Assembly: GCA_018713325.1 (NCBI GenBank)
Contig: DVFJ01000011.1
Span: forward strand, 49,215-113,214
Length of the DNA: 64,000 nucleotides
From: Candidatus Onthenecus intestinigallinarum
Lineage (GTDB): Bacteria > Bacillota > Clostridia > Christensenellales > Aristaeellaceae
Direction of reading: 5' to 3'
In this document: positions 47,680 to 57,388 of the stretch, piece after piece
Layout of the letters: the number at the start of each line of letters is the position of its first letter
Numbering within the stretch: position 1 is the stretch's first letter
The notes under the pieces: model-generated
What the model was told of the DNA's origin: nothing
What the model saw: the letters and a program-made list of their open reading frames with translations, nothing else
Database searches by the model: none
Translations under genes and position numbers: made by a program

Positions 47680-48582
47680 ATGCGCATGGCGGCCATCGGC
47701 ATCGGCTCCAATTCAGTGCGTCTGCTCGTCGCGGACGCGGCGGCAAACGGGACGATCACGCCCGTGCTGCGCGACCGGTGCGGCACGCGCCTGTTCGCCG
47801 GCCTGGAGGGTGGATATCTGACTGAGGACAGCATGGAGGTCTCGGCCTCCGCCTCGCGGGAGCTGGAGCGCAAGGCGCGGGAGGCCGGCGCGGGCAAGAT
47901 CTATATCTTCGCCACCAGCGCCGTGCGCGACGCGCGAAACGGCGAGGTCTTCGCCGAACGCGTGCGCTCGATGACGGGCCTGCAGCTGGACATCTGTACG
48001 GGCGAACAGGAGGCGCTGCTCTCCTACGCGGGCGCGGCTAAGCCGGGCCTTTGCGGCATGATCGACATCGGCGGCGGCTCCACGGAGCTGACGGTCGGCC
48101 TTGACGGCGAGGCCATGGCTGCCGTGAGCCTGCAGATGGGCGCGGTGCGCCTGTGGCGTCTTCGCCGCATCGCAAATCGCGAGGACTTCTACGCGGTCAT
48201 CGAGGCAGCGCAGGCCATCCTGCGCGCAGGCGCGCAGCCGGTCCTGCGCTGTGTCCGGCCGGACGTCTGGGTGGGCGTGGGCGGCACGTTCACGACGCTG
48301 GCCGCAATGGATCGTGGCATCACGTCGTTTGACCGCGCCCTGGTCGAGGGCCATGCGCTGACGCGCGAGGTTGTGCTCTCCTGGGGCGAGCGGCTCGCGC
48401 CGATGGGGGTGGAGGAGCGCAAGCAGATGCCCGGCCTGCAGCCGCAGCGCGCGGACATCGTCGTGCATGGAATCGCCGTGCTGGCCGCCTGCATGGAGGA
48501 GCTGGCGATTGAAGCCATTCTCGTCTCCGATCATGGCAACCTGGACGGATATTTGCGCAGAAAAATTGAAAAAAGGGGTTGA
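47680..48582 (+). CDS. ppx: Ppx/GppA phosphatase family protein
   Basis: MRMAAIGIGSNSVRLLVADA...IFATSAVRDARNGEVFAERVRSMTGLQLDICTGEQEALLSYAGA...MIDIGGGSTELTVG. Confidence 0.94.
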   Translation: MRMAAIGIGSNSVRLLVADAAANGTITPVLRDRCGTRLFAGLEGGYLTEDSMEVSASASRELERKAREAGAGKIYIFATSAVRDARNGEVFAERVRSMTGLQLDICTGEQEALLSYAGAAKPGLCGMIDIGGGSTELTVGLDGEAMAAVSLQMGAVRLWRLRRIANREDFYAVIEAAQAILRAGAQPVLRCVRPDVWVGVGGTFTTLAAMDRGITSFDRALVEGHALTREVVLSWGERLAPMGVEERKQMPGLQPQRADIVVHGIAVLAACMEELAIEAILVSDHGNLDGYLRRKIEKRG

Positions 48583-48607
48583 CTTTTCGCCTGGAATGCT
48601 GTATTAT
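48579..48607 (+). promoter_or_regulatory. Promoter of tRNA-Met pair
   Basis: TTGACT-N17-TATTAT; -35 hexamer overlaps the ppx stop codon. Confidence 0.7.
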
Positions 48608-48636
48608 ATTCTATGTCGCTGATGCGATGTGGATGT

Positions 48637-48713
48637 CGCGGGGTGGAGCAGTCTGGCAGCTCGTCGGGCTCATAACCCGAAGGTCGGAGGTTCAAATCCT
48701 CCCCCCGCAACCA
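48637..48713 (+). tRNA. Initiator tRNA-fMet (CAT), CCA encoded
   Basis: CGCGGGGTGGAGCAGTCTGGCAGCTCGTCGGGCTCATAACCCGAAGGTCGGAGGTTCAAATCCTCCCCCCGCAACCA; C1-A72 mismatch and GGG/CCC anticodon stem are initiator hallmarks. Confidence 0.97.
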
Positions 48714-48716
48714 CTT

Positions 48717-48793
48717 GGCGGCATAGCTCAGTTGGCCAGAGCATTCGGTTCATACCCGAAGTGTCATGTGTTCGAATCACATTGCCGCTACCA
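48717..48793 (+). tRNA. Elongator tRNA-Met (CAT), CCA encoded
   Basis: GGCGGCATAGCTCAGTTGGCCAGAGCATTCGGTTCATACCCGAAGTGTCATGTGTTCGAATCACATTGCCGCTACCA; full cloverleaf. Confidence 0.94.
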
Positions 48794-48804
48794 TACAAAA
48801 GAAT

Positions 48805-48837
48805 CCGGCTGGACAGACGTCCGGTCGGGCTTTTTTT
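48805..48837 (+). terminator. Terminator of tRNA-Met pair
   Basis: CCGGCTGGAC-AGAC-GTCCGGTCGG-GC-TTTTTTT. Confidence 0.85.
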
Positions 48838-48856
48838 GTGGGATGCAGCGGCGCGC

Positions 48857-48888
48857 AAAAAAACATCCGCCGGATGCACCGGCGGATG
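48857..48888 (-). terminator. Terminator of rubredoxin gene
   Basis: Minus strand CATCCGCCGG-TGCAT-CCGGCGGATG followed by TTTTTTT. Confidence 0.85.
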
Positions 48889-48895
48889 CGCGGCA

Positions 48896-49054
48896 TTACG
48901 CCTCTTCAAACAGGTCCTTGCCTACGCCGCACAGCGGGCAGGTGAAGTCCTCGGGCAGATCCTCCCACTTGGTGCCCGGCGCGATGCCGTGATCCGGATC
49001 GCCCAGCTCTTCATCGTATTCGTAGCCACAGACGGAGCAAACGTATTTCTTCAT
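48896..49054 (-). CDS. Rubredoxin
   Basis: 52 aa [52 protein letters not shown]; two CxxC knuckles. Below the size cut-off of the ORF track. Confidence 0.97.
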   Translation of the reverse strand: MKKYVCSVCGYEYDEELGDPDHGIAPGTKWEDLPEDFTCPLCGVGKDLFEEA

Positions 49055-49203
49055 GAATGAAACCCTCCCGTATCGTCGTAAAATGGATGGCCGAAACCAT
49101 ATTCTTTAGTATACACGCACAGATACAGAAATATGAGTCTTTTTTTTTGGCTCGTCATGATGTATAATAAAGGGTAGGCAATCAGCAAAAGGAGGACGTT
49201 TCA

Positions 49204-49545
49204 ATGGCAAGAGGCGGTTTCCCGGGCATTCCCGGCGGCAATATGCAGCAGCTCATGCGCCAGGCGCAGAAGATGCAGCAGCAGATGATTCAGCTGCAGG
49301 AGGAGCTCGACGCGCGCGAGTACGAGGCCAGCTCCGGCGGCGGCATGGTGCACGTCAAGGTCAACGGCAAGCGCGAGCTGCTGGAGCTGACGATCAAGCC
49401 CGAGGCGGTCGATCCGGACGATGTGGAGATGCTCCAGGACCTGGTGATGGCGGCCGTCAACGAAGCGCTGCGCACGGGCGAGGAGACGCGCGAGCGCGAA
49501 ATGGCCCGGGTCGGCGGCGCGGCGGGAATGGGCGGCCTGTTCTGA
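49204..49545 (+). CDS. YbaB/EbfC family nucleoid-associated protein
   Basis: [76 protein letters not shown]. Confidence 0.96.
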   Translation: MARGGFPGIPGGNMQQLMRQAQKMQQQMIQLQEELDAREYEASSGGGMVHVKVNGKRELLELTIKPEAVDPDDVEMLQDLVMAAVNEALRTGEETREREMARVGGAAGMGGLF

Positions 49546-49546
49546 T

Positions 49547-50146
49547 ATGGCCGGGCAGATTGAACCCATCGCGCGCATGGTCAGCCAGCTCTCGCGCCTG
49601 CCTGGCATTGGGCAGAAGAGCGCCCAGCGCCTGGCCTACTACATCGTGGGGCTGCCCGAGGAGCAGGTGCATGAACTGGCCGCCTCCATCTGGCAGGGGC
49701 GCAAGGCCGTCAAGTACTGCTCGATCTGCGGCAACTACACGGCGGAAGATCCGTGCGCCATCTGCGCGGACGAGCGGCGGCACAACGGCGTGCTGTGCGT
49801 CGTGCGCGACCCGCGCGACGTGGCGGCGATGGAGCGCATGCGCGACTACCGCGGCGGCTATCACGTGCTGCATGGCACGATCAGCCCCATGGAGGGCATC
49901 GGGCCGGAGGACATCCGCATCCGCGAGCTGCTCGAGCGCGTGGGGCGCGAGGACATCCAGGAGGTCATCCTGGCGACCAATCCCGACATCGAGGGCGAGG
50001 CGACGGCCGCCTACATCGCGCGGCTGCTCAAGCCCATGGGCGTGCGCGTGACGCGCATCGCGCACGGCCTGCCCGTCGGCGGCGATCTGGAGTACACCGA
50101 CGAGGTGACGCTCGCCAAGGCGATCGAGGGACGAAGGGAAATGTGA
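49547..50146 (+). CDS. recR: Recombination mediator RecR
   Basis: [20 protein letters not shown]...[16 protein letters not shown]...[20 protein letters not shown]...[47 protein letters not shown]. Confidence 0.98.
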   Translation: MAGQIEPIARMVSQLSRLPGIGQKSAQRLAYYIVGLPEEQVHELAASIWQGRKAVKYCSICGNYTAEDPCAICADERRHNGVLCVVRDPRDVAAMERMRDYRGGYHVLHGTISPMEGIGPEDIRIRELLERVGREDIQEVILATNPDIEGEATAAYIARLLKPMGVRVTRIAHGLPVGGDLEYTDEVTLAKAIEGRREM

Positions 50147-50151
50147 ACCTC

Positions 50152-50188
50152 CGCCGGAATCTTTTTCAGGAGGATTCCGGCGTTTTTT
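50152..50188 (+). terminator. Intrinsic terminator after recR
   Basis: CGCCGGAATC-loop-GATTCCGGCG-TTTTTT. Confidence 0.88.
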
Positions 50189-50252
50189 CTATTTTGGCCC
50201 GTGCGCGCATACGCTCTTCTACGCGTCAGGACGCGGGAAAGGCGGAGAGACC

Positions 50253-50858
50253 ATGCGCAGAAGAAGGCTGTACGGCGCCCTGGCGGCGCTTGCATTGGGA
50301 CTGAGCGGGTGCGCGGCGGGAATGCCGGAGGCGAGCCCGTCGCCGTCGGGCACGGGGACGGAACAGGTTGCCACGGCGACGCCGTCAGAGGCGGCGTCCG
50401 CTGCGCCGGCCGGGCCGAGCGCGACGCCGCGCGCCAACCTGGCCGTGACTGTAGATGGCAAGCGGTTGATGGGGCAGGGCCTGCGGGCGGAGGATGAGAC
50501 GTTCCTGCCGCTGGTGGAGACGGCCCGGGCGTTGGGCTATGCGGCCGACGTGGCCGAGACGCAGTCGGACGGACGCAAGCGGTGCGTGCACACGTTCTCC
50601 ATGGAGGGGGATGCCGCCACAGAGGTCACGGTCTCCTATCTCGTGCAGGATAACACCGTGACGGACGTTCAATTTGCCCGGGGCAAGCTGATCGTGCCCG
50701 TGGACCGCGTGCTGCAGGTCGAAGGAGACACCGTCTATGCGCCGGAGGACTTCTTTGAGGAAGCCATGGAAGCGGAGATCGACGACGAGGACGGGCGCGT
50801 GACCGTGCTGTCGGTTGCAGGGCGCGCAGCGGCGAGCGCGACGGGTTCGCCAGGCTGA
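50253..50858 (+). CDS. Putative lipoprotein with copper-amine-oxidase-N/stalk-like domain
   Basis: Lipobox LGLSGCAAG; VTVDGKRLMGQGLRAEDETFLPLVETARALGY. Confidence 0.65.
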   Translation: MRRRRLYGALAALALGLSGCAAGMPEASPSPSGTGTEQVATATPSEAASAAPAGPSATPRANLAVTVDGKRLMGQGLRAEDETFLPLVETARALGYAADVAETQSDGRKRCVHTFSMEGDAATEVTVSYLVQDNTVTDVQFARGKLIVPVDRVLQVEGDTVYAPEDFFEEAMEAEIDDEDGRVTVLSVAGRAAASATGSPG

Positions 50859-50868
50859 GGGCAAAGCG

Positions 50869-50897
50869 TTGACAATGGCTGCGCGAGCCACTACAAT
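50869..50897 (+). promoter_or_regulatory. Promoter of yfhO-like gene
   Basis: TTGACA-N17-TACAAT. Confidence 0.75.
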
Positions 50898-50951
50898 GGG
50901 CATGGAAGATGCAGCGGACGATCGAGACAGAGAACGAAAGAAGGCGTATCC

Positions 50952-53336
50952 ATGGACAGAAGCCCCCTGAACGGCGAAGCGCGCGCGTATGGCGCATGGA
51001 AGGCGTTTGCGCTGTCGGCGGTCGTTGCCCTGCTGGCGCTGCTGCCCGCGATCCTGCCCTTTGGCGGCCGGTTCGTCACGCGCGGCGACTACCTGGAGCA
51101 GCAGCTCCCGTTCATCCTGGAGACGCGGCGCGTGCTCCTCTCCGGCGAGCCGTTCTGGAGCTGGAATACGTTCCTGGGCGCGAACTTTGTGGGCTCCTAC
51201 TCGTTCTACACGCTGGGCAGCCCGTTTGTGTGGCCGCTGGTGCTGCTGCCGGAGGCGGCGGTGCCCTATGGCATCAGCGTCATGGCGGTGCTCAAGCACG
51301 CGGTCTGCGGCCTGACGGCCTTCCTGTACCTGCGCCGGATGGTCCGGGAGGAACGTGCGGCGCTCGCGGGCGCGCTGCTGTATGCGTTTTCGTCGTTCAC
51401 AGCCGTCAACACGCAGTTCTATCACTTCACCGAGGTCGTCGCCTTCTTCCCGCTGATCCTGCTGGGGATGGAGGACGCCTTTTCAGCGCGCCGCCACCAT
51501 GGCGCGCTGGCCGCGGCCTGCGCGCTGAACGCGCTGTGCAACTACTACTTCATGGCCGGCACGGCGATCTTCGTGGCGATGTACTTCGTCTTTCGATGGT
51601 TCTCGCCGGACTGGCGGGTGGAGCGGCGCCTGCGCAGGGCCGTCGGCGTCGTGCTGGAGTGCGCGCTGGGCTGTCTGATGGCCTCGGTGCTGCTCGTGCC
51701 GTCCGCCTGGTCGCTGCTGAGCGTCACGCGCGCAAACGGCGCGCAGACGGGGGCGCTGTACGGTCTGGCCGACATCCTGGAGCGCCTGCGCGTGCTGCTC
51801 ATGCCCATTGAGAGCAGCGCGCTGCACGCGTTTTACGGCGGGGCGGCCACCTGGTCCAGCGTCGCGGCGTATCTGCCGCTGACGGGCGTTGCGCTGGCGG
51901 CGCTGTACTGCCTGCGCCGCGGCGGCGGATGGCTCAAGGCGCTGCTGGCGGCGCTGCTGGCCGTCTCGCTCGTGCCCGTGCTCAACGCGGCGTTTACGCT
52001 GGGCTCCAATGCGCTGTACACGCGCTGGTGGTATGCGCTCGTGCTGATGCTGGCGCTGGCCTCCGCCTACGTCCTGGCGCGCCCGGATGCGCGCGACCGC
52101 CTGCTGCGCCCTCTGGCGGGCGCATGCCTCGCGCTTGCGCTCCTGCTGACGCTGCCGTGCCTGCTGCCACAGGACCTGCTGTCCTCCTGGGCCGACGGCG
52201 AAGGCCTGCTGGCGGGCTGCGCGTCGTTCCTGCTCGCGCAGCGCTCGACGGGCGCCTATGCGCCGGACGCATTCCGCGCGCTGGCGCTGGGGCTGACGGC
52301 GCTCAACTACGGCATGCTGCTGGCGCTGGGGGGAAGGCGGCTGCGCACCCGCATGTTTGTCGCGGCGCTGTGCGCGGCGGCCGTGGTGAACTACGCGTCC
52401 TTCATCGCGCTGAACGACCGGCTCGTGCTCTCGGGCGGCGCGCAGGCCAACGCAGGGGAGATCCCGCTGGAGGACCTCGCGCAGGCCGAGCTGCTCGACG
52501 AGCGCCCGGCGCACGAGGGGACCGCCTATTCCTACCGCATCGACCACAGCTCCATGGCGCGCAACTACGGCATGATCGTCAACGAGCCGTCGATCACGTC
52601 GTTTCACAGCCTGCGCAGCGGCTACCTGAGCGACTTTGTATACCTGGGCGGCTTTGGGTACGACGAGTCGACGACGGTGCGCCTGTCGGATGACAGCGGC
52701 GCGCTGCGCAGCTTCCTGTCGGTTCGCTACTATTACAACTTCGACCGGGAGCGCGAGCCCGGCGCGCCGGAGGGATTTGTGTATTCGCACACGGTCGGGG
52801 ACGTCGACGTCTACGTCAATGAGAACTATGTGCCCATGGGCTTCCTCTACGACACGTATACGGACGTGTACGACCAGGAGCTCAACCCGGAGACGATCGG
52901 CGAGGTGATGCTCAAGGCGGTCGTGCTGCGCGGCACGCAGATCGGCGGCGTGTCCGGCATGACGCCCTACCGCCTCTCGGAGCAGCCGGAGCGCTCCTGG
53001 CAGGAGGCTGCGGCGGAGCTGCGCGAAAACGCGTGCGACAGCTTTGTCGCCACGCCCGGCGGGTTCACGGCCCATATCGACGCCCGGCGCAGCGGCATCC
53101 TGTGCTTTACCGTGCCCTTTGACAAGGGATGGAGCGCGACGATGGACGGCGAGCCGGTGGACATCGTGAACGTCAACCTGGGATTCATGGGCCTGCCCGT
53201 CTTCGAGGGCGAGCATGTGATCGAGTTCACCTACCGCGTGCGCGGCCTGGCGTTGGGCGCGGCGCTGAGCGCGGGGGCGACGGCGGTCTGGGCGGTTTAC
53301 GCAATGGTTTGCGCGCGCAGGCGCGCAAGGGGCTAG
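50952..53336 (+). CDS. YfhO family multi-spanning membrane protein
   Basis: ILPFGGRFVTRGDYLEQQLPFILETRRVLLSGEPFWSWNTFLGANFVGSYSFYTLGSPF...MPYRLSEQ... C-terminal periplasmic domain and terminal TM. Confidence 0.9.
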   Translation: MDRSPLNGEARAYGAWKAFALSAVVALLALLPAILPFGGRFVTRGDYLEQQLPFILETRRVLLSGEPFWSWNTFLGANFVGSYSFYTLGSPFVWPLVLLPEAAVPYGISVMAVLKHAVCGLTAFLYLRRMVREERAALAGALLYAFSSFTAVNTQFYHFTEVVAFFPLILLGMEDAFSARRHHGALAAACALNALCNYYFMAGTAIFVAMYFVFRWFSPDWRVERRLRRAVGVVLECALGCLMASVLLVPSAWSLLSVTRANGAQTGALYGLADILERLRVLLMPIESSALHAFYGGAATWSSVAAYLPLTGVALAALYCLRRGGGWLKALLAALLAVSLVPVLNAAFTLGSNALYTRWWYALVLMLALASAYVLARPDARDRLLRPLAGACLALALLLTLPCLLPQDLLSSWADGEGLLAGCASFLLAQRSTGAYAPDAFRALALGLTALNYGMLLALGGRRLRTRMFVAALCAAAVVNYASFIALNDRLVLSGGAQANAGEIPLEDLAQAELLDERPAHEGTAYSYRIDHSSMARNYGMIVNEPSITSFHSLRSGYLSDFVYLGGFGYDESTTVRLSDDSGALRSFLSVRYYYNFDREREPGAPEGFVYSHTVGDVDVYVNENYVPMGFLYDTYTDVYDQELNPETIGEVMLKAVVLRGTQIGGVSGMTPYRLSEQPERSWQEAAAELRENACDSFVATPGGFTAHIDARRSGILCFTVPFDKGWSATMDGEPVDIVNVNLGFMGLPVFEGEHVIEFTYRVRGLALGAALSAGATAVWAVYAMVCARRRARG

Positions 53337-53347
53337 CATGCGCAAGG

Positions 53348-53377
53348 GCGCGCCGGAGCGATCCGGCGCGCTTTTTT
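53348..53377 (+). terminator. Intrinsic terminator
   Basis: GCGCGCCGGA-GCGA-TCCGGCGCGC-TTTTTT. Confidence 0.88.
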
Positions 53378-53474
53378 GACGCCATAAAAAATATGCGGCG
53401 CGGCGAATCCTGGCGGGCGCCCGTCCGTCTAATAGGTGCAAGAGCGCTCAAGCGATGAAAACAGGAGGAACGGC

Positions 53475-53942
53475 ATGGACAGGGAGGAATTCGCGCGACG
53501 AATCGTCGACGCACAGGGGAGCATGTACCGCGTCGCGTGCAGCTACCTCTCGTGCGAGCAGGACCGCCTCGACGCGGTCGGCGAGGCGATCCTGAAGGCC
53601 TGGCAAAAGCTGTACACCCTGCGGGACGAGCAGCGCTTCTCCACGTGGCTGACGCGCATCCTGATTCGGGAATGCATCGCCATCCAGCGCAGGCAGAAGC
53701 GCACGACGCCCGTGGGGGAGGTGCAGCCGCCCCAGCCGCCCGCCACGCAGGATGACGAGCTGCGGGAGGCGCTTTCGCAGCTGCCGCAAAAGCTGCGCAC
53801 GGCGGTCGTGTTGCACTACATGGAGGGGTACAGCGTAGCGGAGATTGCCCGCATCACCAGGACGACGAAGGGCGCGATCTGTTCCCGCCTTTCCCGCGCG
53901 CGTATTGCGCTGCGCGCGGCGTTGAAGGAGGAGATCGAATGA
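53475..53942 (+). CDS. ECF-type RNA polymerase sigma factor
   Basis: SMYRVACSYLSCEQDRLDAVGEAILKAWQKLYTLRDEQRFSTWLTRILIRECIAIQRR...QLPQKLRTAVVLHYMEGYSVAEIARITRTTKGAICSRLSRARIALR. Confidence 0.94.
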   Translation: MDREEFARRIVDAQGSMYRVACSYLSCEQDRLDAVGEAILKAWQKLYTLRDEQRFSTWLTRILIRECIAIQRRQKRTTPVGEVQPPQPPATQDDELREALSQLPQKLRTAVVLHYMEGYSVAEIARITRTTKGAICSRLSRARIALRAALKEEIE

Positions 53943-54964
53943 GACGCGAAGATTGGCGGCGCGCCTATGAACCGCTGCCGGAGGCCCTGCCTGCGCGCGT
54001 TGCTCACACCCTTTCGACATTGGAGGAGGAACGCATCGTGAAAAAGCATGCATTGCGCACGGCCGTCATCGTCTGCGCGCTGTTGCTGGCCCTGTGCGGC
54101 ACGGCGCTCGCCGTCGCGCGCCAGTACGGCATCGGCGACTTTCTGAGCGAGATGTACGGCGAGCAGATCCCCGAGCAGGCGCAGGAGATCGTGGACCGGC
54201 CGCAGGCGTCCATCCAGGTGGAGGAGGTCGAGGCCAGCGTGCGGGAGGCCGTCTGGGATGGCTTTGCCACGCATGTCGTCATCGAATACCGCAGCCCCGA
54301 GGGCACGGCATGGGCGTTGCTGGACGACCCGCGCGTCGATCTGGACGCGCTGCTGGCGCAGTACGGCACCGTATACAGCCCGCTTGATCCGGACCTGGTG
54401 TGTATCGCGGAGGCGGGAGACGAGTATTTCCCCGAATCGATGGGCTTTGAATACCAGCAGGAGGAGGAGAACGTGCTGTCGATGATCCTCTCCTTCGACG
54501 GCAAGGCGCTGCCCAGCCGCGACCTGCGCTACAAGGTGGGCTATTTCCGCTACGACGGCGCGGAGGAACCGGACAGGGTCGGTGGGCAGGGCGCAGGCTC
54601 GGCCGCGTTCCTTGAATTTGAGCTGCCCGACCATACGGACCTGAACGAGACGTTCACGTTCGACCATCCGGGCACGCTCGCGGGGCGCGAGATCGAGCGC
54701 GCGACGTTCACGTTCACCCCGCTGCAGACGGTGGTGGAGGTCGTCTATGTGGACGCCAAGGAGGACGAGCTGGTCTGGGCGGACGTGGATGTGCTCGTGC
54801 TCGACGAGGCGGGCGAGCGCATCCCGGCGACGTCCACCTCGCTGCTCAGCAGCGGCGTCGACGCCCTGGAAGAGGTGCCGGACGTGCTCTACCTGCAGGC
54901 GGGCGATCCCTCGTCAAACGAGGGCGTGGGGATTGGCGAGCCGCTGGCCTTCACATTCAAGTGA
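53939..54964 (+). CDS. Putative cognate anti-sigma factor (DUF4179-like, single TM)
   Basis: ATGA overlap with sigma gene; short cytosolic N-term, TM (ALRTAVIVCALLLALCGTALAVA), large extracellular domain. Confidence 0.75.
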   Translation: MRREDWRRAYEPLPEALPARVAHTLSTLEEERIVKKHALRTAVIVCALLLALCGTALAVARQYGIGDFLSEMYGEQIPEQAQEIVDRPQASIQVEEVEASVREAVWDGFATHVVIEYRSPEGTAWALLDDPRVDLDALLAQYGTVYSPLDPDLVCIAEAGDEYFPESMGFEYQQEEENVLSMILSFDGKALPSRDLRYKVGYFRYDGAEEPDRVGGQGAGSAAFLEFELPDHTDLNETFTFDHPGTLAGREIERATFTFTPLQTVVEVVYVDAKEDELVWADVDVLVLDEAGERIPATSTSLLSSGVDALEEVPDVLYLQAGDPSSNEGVGIGEPLAFTFK

Positions 54965-54969
54965 TGGCG

Positions 54970-55004
54970 AAAAGGCGCTGCCGCAGATCGCGGCAGCGCC
55001 TTTT
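54970..55004. terminator. Bidirectional terminator between convergent genes
   Basis: AAAAGGCGCTGCCG-loop-CGGCAGCGCCTTTT. Confidence 0.88.
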
Positions 55005-55006
55005 GT

Positions 55007-57352
55007 TTACAGCCCGCACCCGGGGAAGTGTTCCCGCGCGGCCCGGAACAGAACCGGCGTGATCGCAGGATAGGTCAGCTCGTCCGGCAGGGCGTCGAAT
55101 GCGCGCACCTCGGCCATCTCGCTTTGCGGCAGGGCGGAGAGCGTGCGCACGTCCGCCAGGAAGACCGCGCCGGTGGCGCTGTTCTGCTCGTCGCTCGCGT
55201 AGTAGTCAAACAGCGGCGTCAGGCTGAAGTCCGCGGCGCCGGATTCCTCGAACAGCTCGCGCCGCGCGGCCTGCTCGGGCGTCTCGCCCGGCTCGATGTG
55301 GCCGCCCTGCGTCTCCCAGGTCGTCCGGCGGCGGTGACGGCTGAGCAGCAGCCGTCCCTCGCAGCGGGAGAGCAGCACCACGTACTTGTAGCCGCCCAGC
55401 GTGTCGAAGGGATGCACCGTGCAGCACGAGAGGCCGCCCTGCAGCGCCTTCACCCGCTCCATCCACAGCGCGGCGCTCGCGTCGCTGGGCATGCGCCAAT
55501 CCCCGCGCGGGGAGAGGCTGACGTTGCCGACCTTGGGCCCGTCGGGCAGGCAGCTGCGCTTGAACTGCTGGCTGAAGAAGCGGCGCACGAACGTCTCCAG
55601 CGCCTCGACGATCTGGCGGCGGGTATACGCGCCGCCAAACGCCGTCTCCGCCAGCGCGAGCAGCTTGTCCGGGCCCGCGCCGCTGTCCATCATGTGGTAG
55701 AGGAAGAAGTCGTGCAGCGCATAGGCGCCCAGCACGTCTTCCGTGCGCTGGGTGAGTTCCTCGCCGCCCTCCGAGGGGATCAGCTCGGGCGAGATCGGCG
55801 TATCCAGAATGTCGTCGACGATCGCCGCAACCTCGCCGCCGAAGACCTCGTGGCCCATGTAGCGCACCAGGTGCTTGATCAGCGTCTTGGGCACGCTGCC
55901 GTTGATGTTGTACATGGACATGTGGTCGCCGTTGTAGGTGCACCAGCCCAGCGCCAGCTCGGACAGGTCGCCCGTGCCCATCGCCAGCGCGCCGATGCGG
56001 TTGGCGTAGTCCATCAGGATCTGCGTGCGCTCGCGCGCCTGCGCGTTTTCGTAGGCGACGTCGTGCACCGCCGGATCCTGCCCGATGTCGGCAAAGTGCT
56101 GCGTGACCGCCGGGCCGATGGGGATCTCCTGCACGGTGCAGCCCAGCAGCGCCATCAGCGCGCGCGCGTTCTTCAGCGTGCGGCTGCCGGTACCAAAGCC
56201 CGGCATCGTAATCGCGTGCACGCCCCCGGCGGGATAGCCCGCCTCGCGGAACGCATGCGCCGTCACCAGCAGCGTCAGCGTCGAGTCCAGGCCGCCGGAG
56301 ACGCCGATGACGGCCTTTTGCAGTCCCGTGCGCTCAAAGCGCGTGAGCAGGCCCGTCTCCTGGATGGCGATGATCTCGCGCGTGCGGCTGTCTCGCTCCG
56401 CGCCCGCAGGCACGAAGGGCATGGGCGGCAGCGGACGGCGCAGGCCGGGCCGCCAGACGCCCGCAAGCGTCACCGGCACGCGGCGCAGGCCCTGCGGCGC
56501 ATCCAGGAAGAACGAGCGGCTGCGCGCGCGCTGAAAGCGCAGGCGCTCCACGTCCACATCCGCCCACGTCAGCGACGAGGCGCGGCGGAAGCGCTCGTTT
56601 TCCGCAAGGAGCCGGCCGTTTTCATAGACGCCCGCATAGCCCGCGAAGACCAGGTCGGTCGTGGATTCGCCGTAGCCGGCCCCGGCATAGACATAGCCGC
56701 ACATGCAGCGCGCCGACTGCTGGGCGATCAGCTCCGTGCGGTAGCGGTGCTTGGTGACGACCTCGTCGCTGGCGGAGGGGTTCAGGATCAGCTCCGCGCC
56801 CGCCATGCACAGCGGGCCGGAGGGCGGGGACGGCACCCACAGGTCCTCGCAGACCTCAATGCCAAAGCACACCTCGCCGCATTCAAAGAGCAGGTCGCGC
56901 CCCATGGGCACGCGCGCTTCGCCGACGGTCGCGGCCTCCGGCGCGGATGAGGCGGGGGAGAACCAGCGCTGCTCGTAGAATTCGCCGTAGTTGGGCAGGT
57001 GCTGCTTGGGCACCAGGCCCGCCACGCGCCCATCCGAGACGACGGCGGCGCAGTTGTAGAGCTGGCCTTCGGCCATCAGCGGCAGGCCCACTACGGCGGC
57101 GACGGGGCTGTGGTGGGCGGCAATGGCCTGCAGCGCGTCCAGCGCGGCGCGCTGCAGCGTGGGCTGCAAAAACAGGTCGCCGCAGGTGTAGCCGCACAGG
57201 CACAGCTCGGGAAAGACGAGGATGCGCACGCCCTCGCGCGCGGCCTCATCCAGCAGGGCGCAGATCTCCTGCGCGTTCTTCTTGCAGTCCGCCAGGTGGA
57301 CGCGCGGTACGGCGGCGCCCACGCGGATCATTCCGTCAAGCACGGTCATCAT
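55007..57352 (-). CDS. nadE: Glutamine-dependent NAD+ synthetase fused to C-terminal Nudix hydrolase domain
   Basis: N-terminal nitrilase-like amidase, [15 protein letters not shown] (SGGxDS), [29 protein letters not shown]; then Nudix box [24 protein letters not shown] in the same uninterrupted 781-aa frame. Confidence 0.93.
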   Translation of the reverse strand: MMTVLDGMIRVGAAVPRVHLADCKKNAQEICALLDEAAREGVRILVFPELCLCGYTCGDLFLQPTLQRAALDALQAIAAHHSPVAAVVGLPLMAEGQLYNCAAVVSDGRVAGLVPKQHLPNYGEFYEQRWFSPASSAPEAATVGEARVPMGRDLLFECGEVCFGIEVCEDLWVPSPPSGPLCMAGAELILNPSASDEVVTKHRYRTELIAQQSARCMCGYVYAGAGYGESTTDLVFAGYAGVYENGRLLAENERFRRASSLTWADVDVERLRFQRARSRSFFLDAPQGLRRVPVTLAGVWRPGLRRPLPPMPFVPAGAERDSRTREIIAIQETGLLTRFERTGLQKAVIGVSGGLDSTLTLLVTAHAFREAGYPAGGVHAITMPGFGTGSRTLKNARALMALLGCTVQEIPIGPAVTQHFADIGQDPAVHDVAYENAQARERTQILMDYANRIGALAMGTGDLSELALGWCTYNGDHMSMYNINGSVPKTLIKHLVRYMGHEVFGGEVAAIVDDILDTPISPELIPSEGGEELTQRTEDVLGAYALHDFFLYHMMDSGAGPDKLLALAETAFGGAYTRRQIVEALETFVRRFFSQQFKRSCLPDGPKVGNVSLSPRGDWRMPSDASAALWMERVKALQGGLSCCTVHPFDTLGGYKYVVLLSRCEGRLLLSRHRRRTTWETQGGHIEPGETPEQAARRELFEESGAADFSLTPLFDYYASDEQNSATGAVFLADVRTLSALPQSEMAEVRAFDALPDELTYPAITPVLFRAAREHFPGCGL

Positions 57353-57388
57353 TTCCTTTCGACGGGCGCAGGCCCGGTTTTGATGGGT

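Noticed and set aside
51483-53441. 652-aa minus-strand ORF
   Set aside because: Arg/Gln/Ala-rich antisense of the YfhO-like gene.
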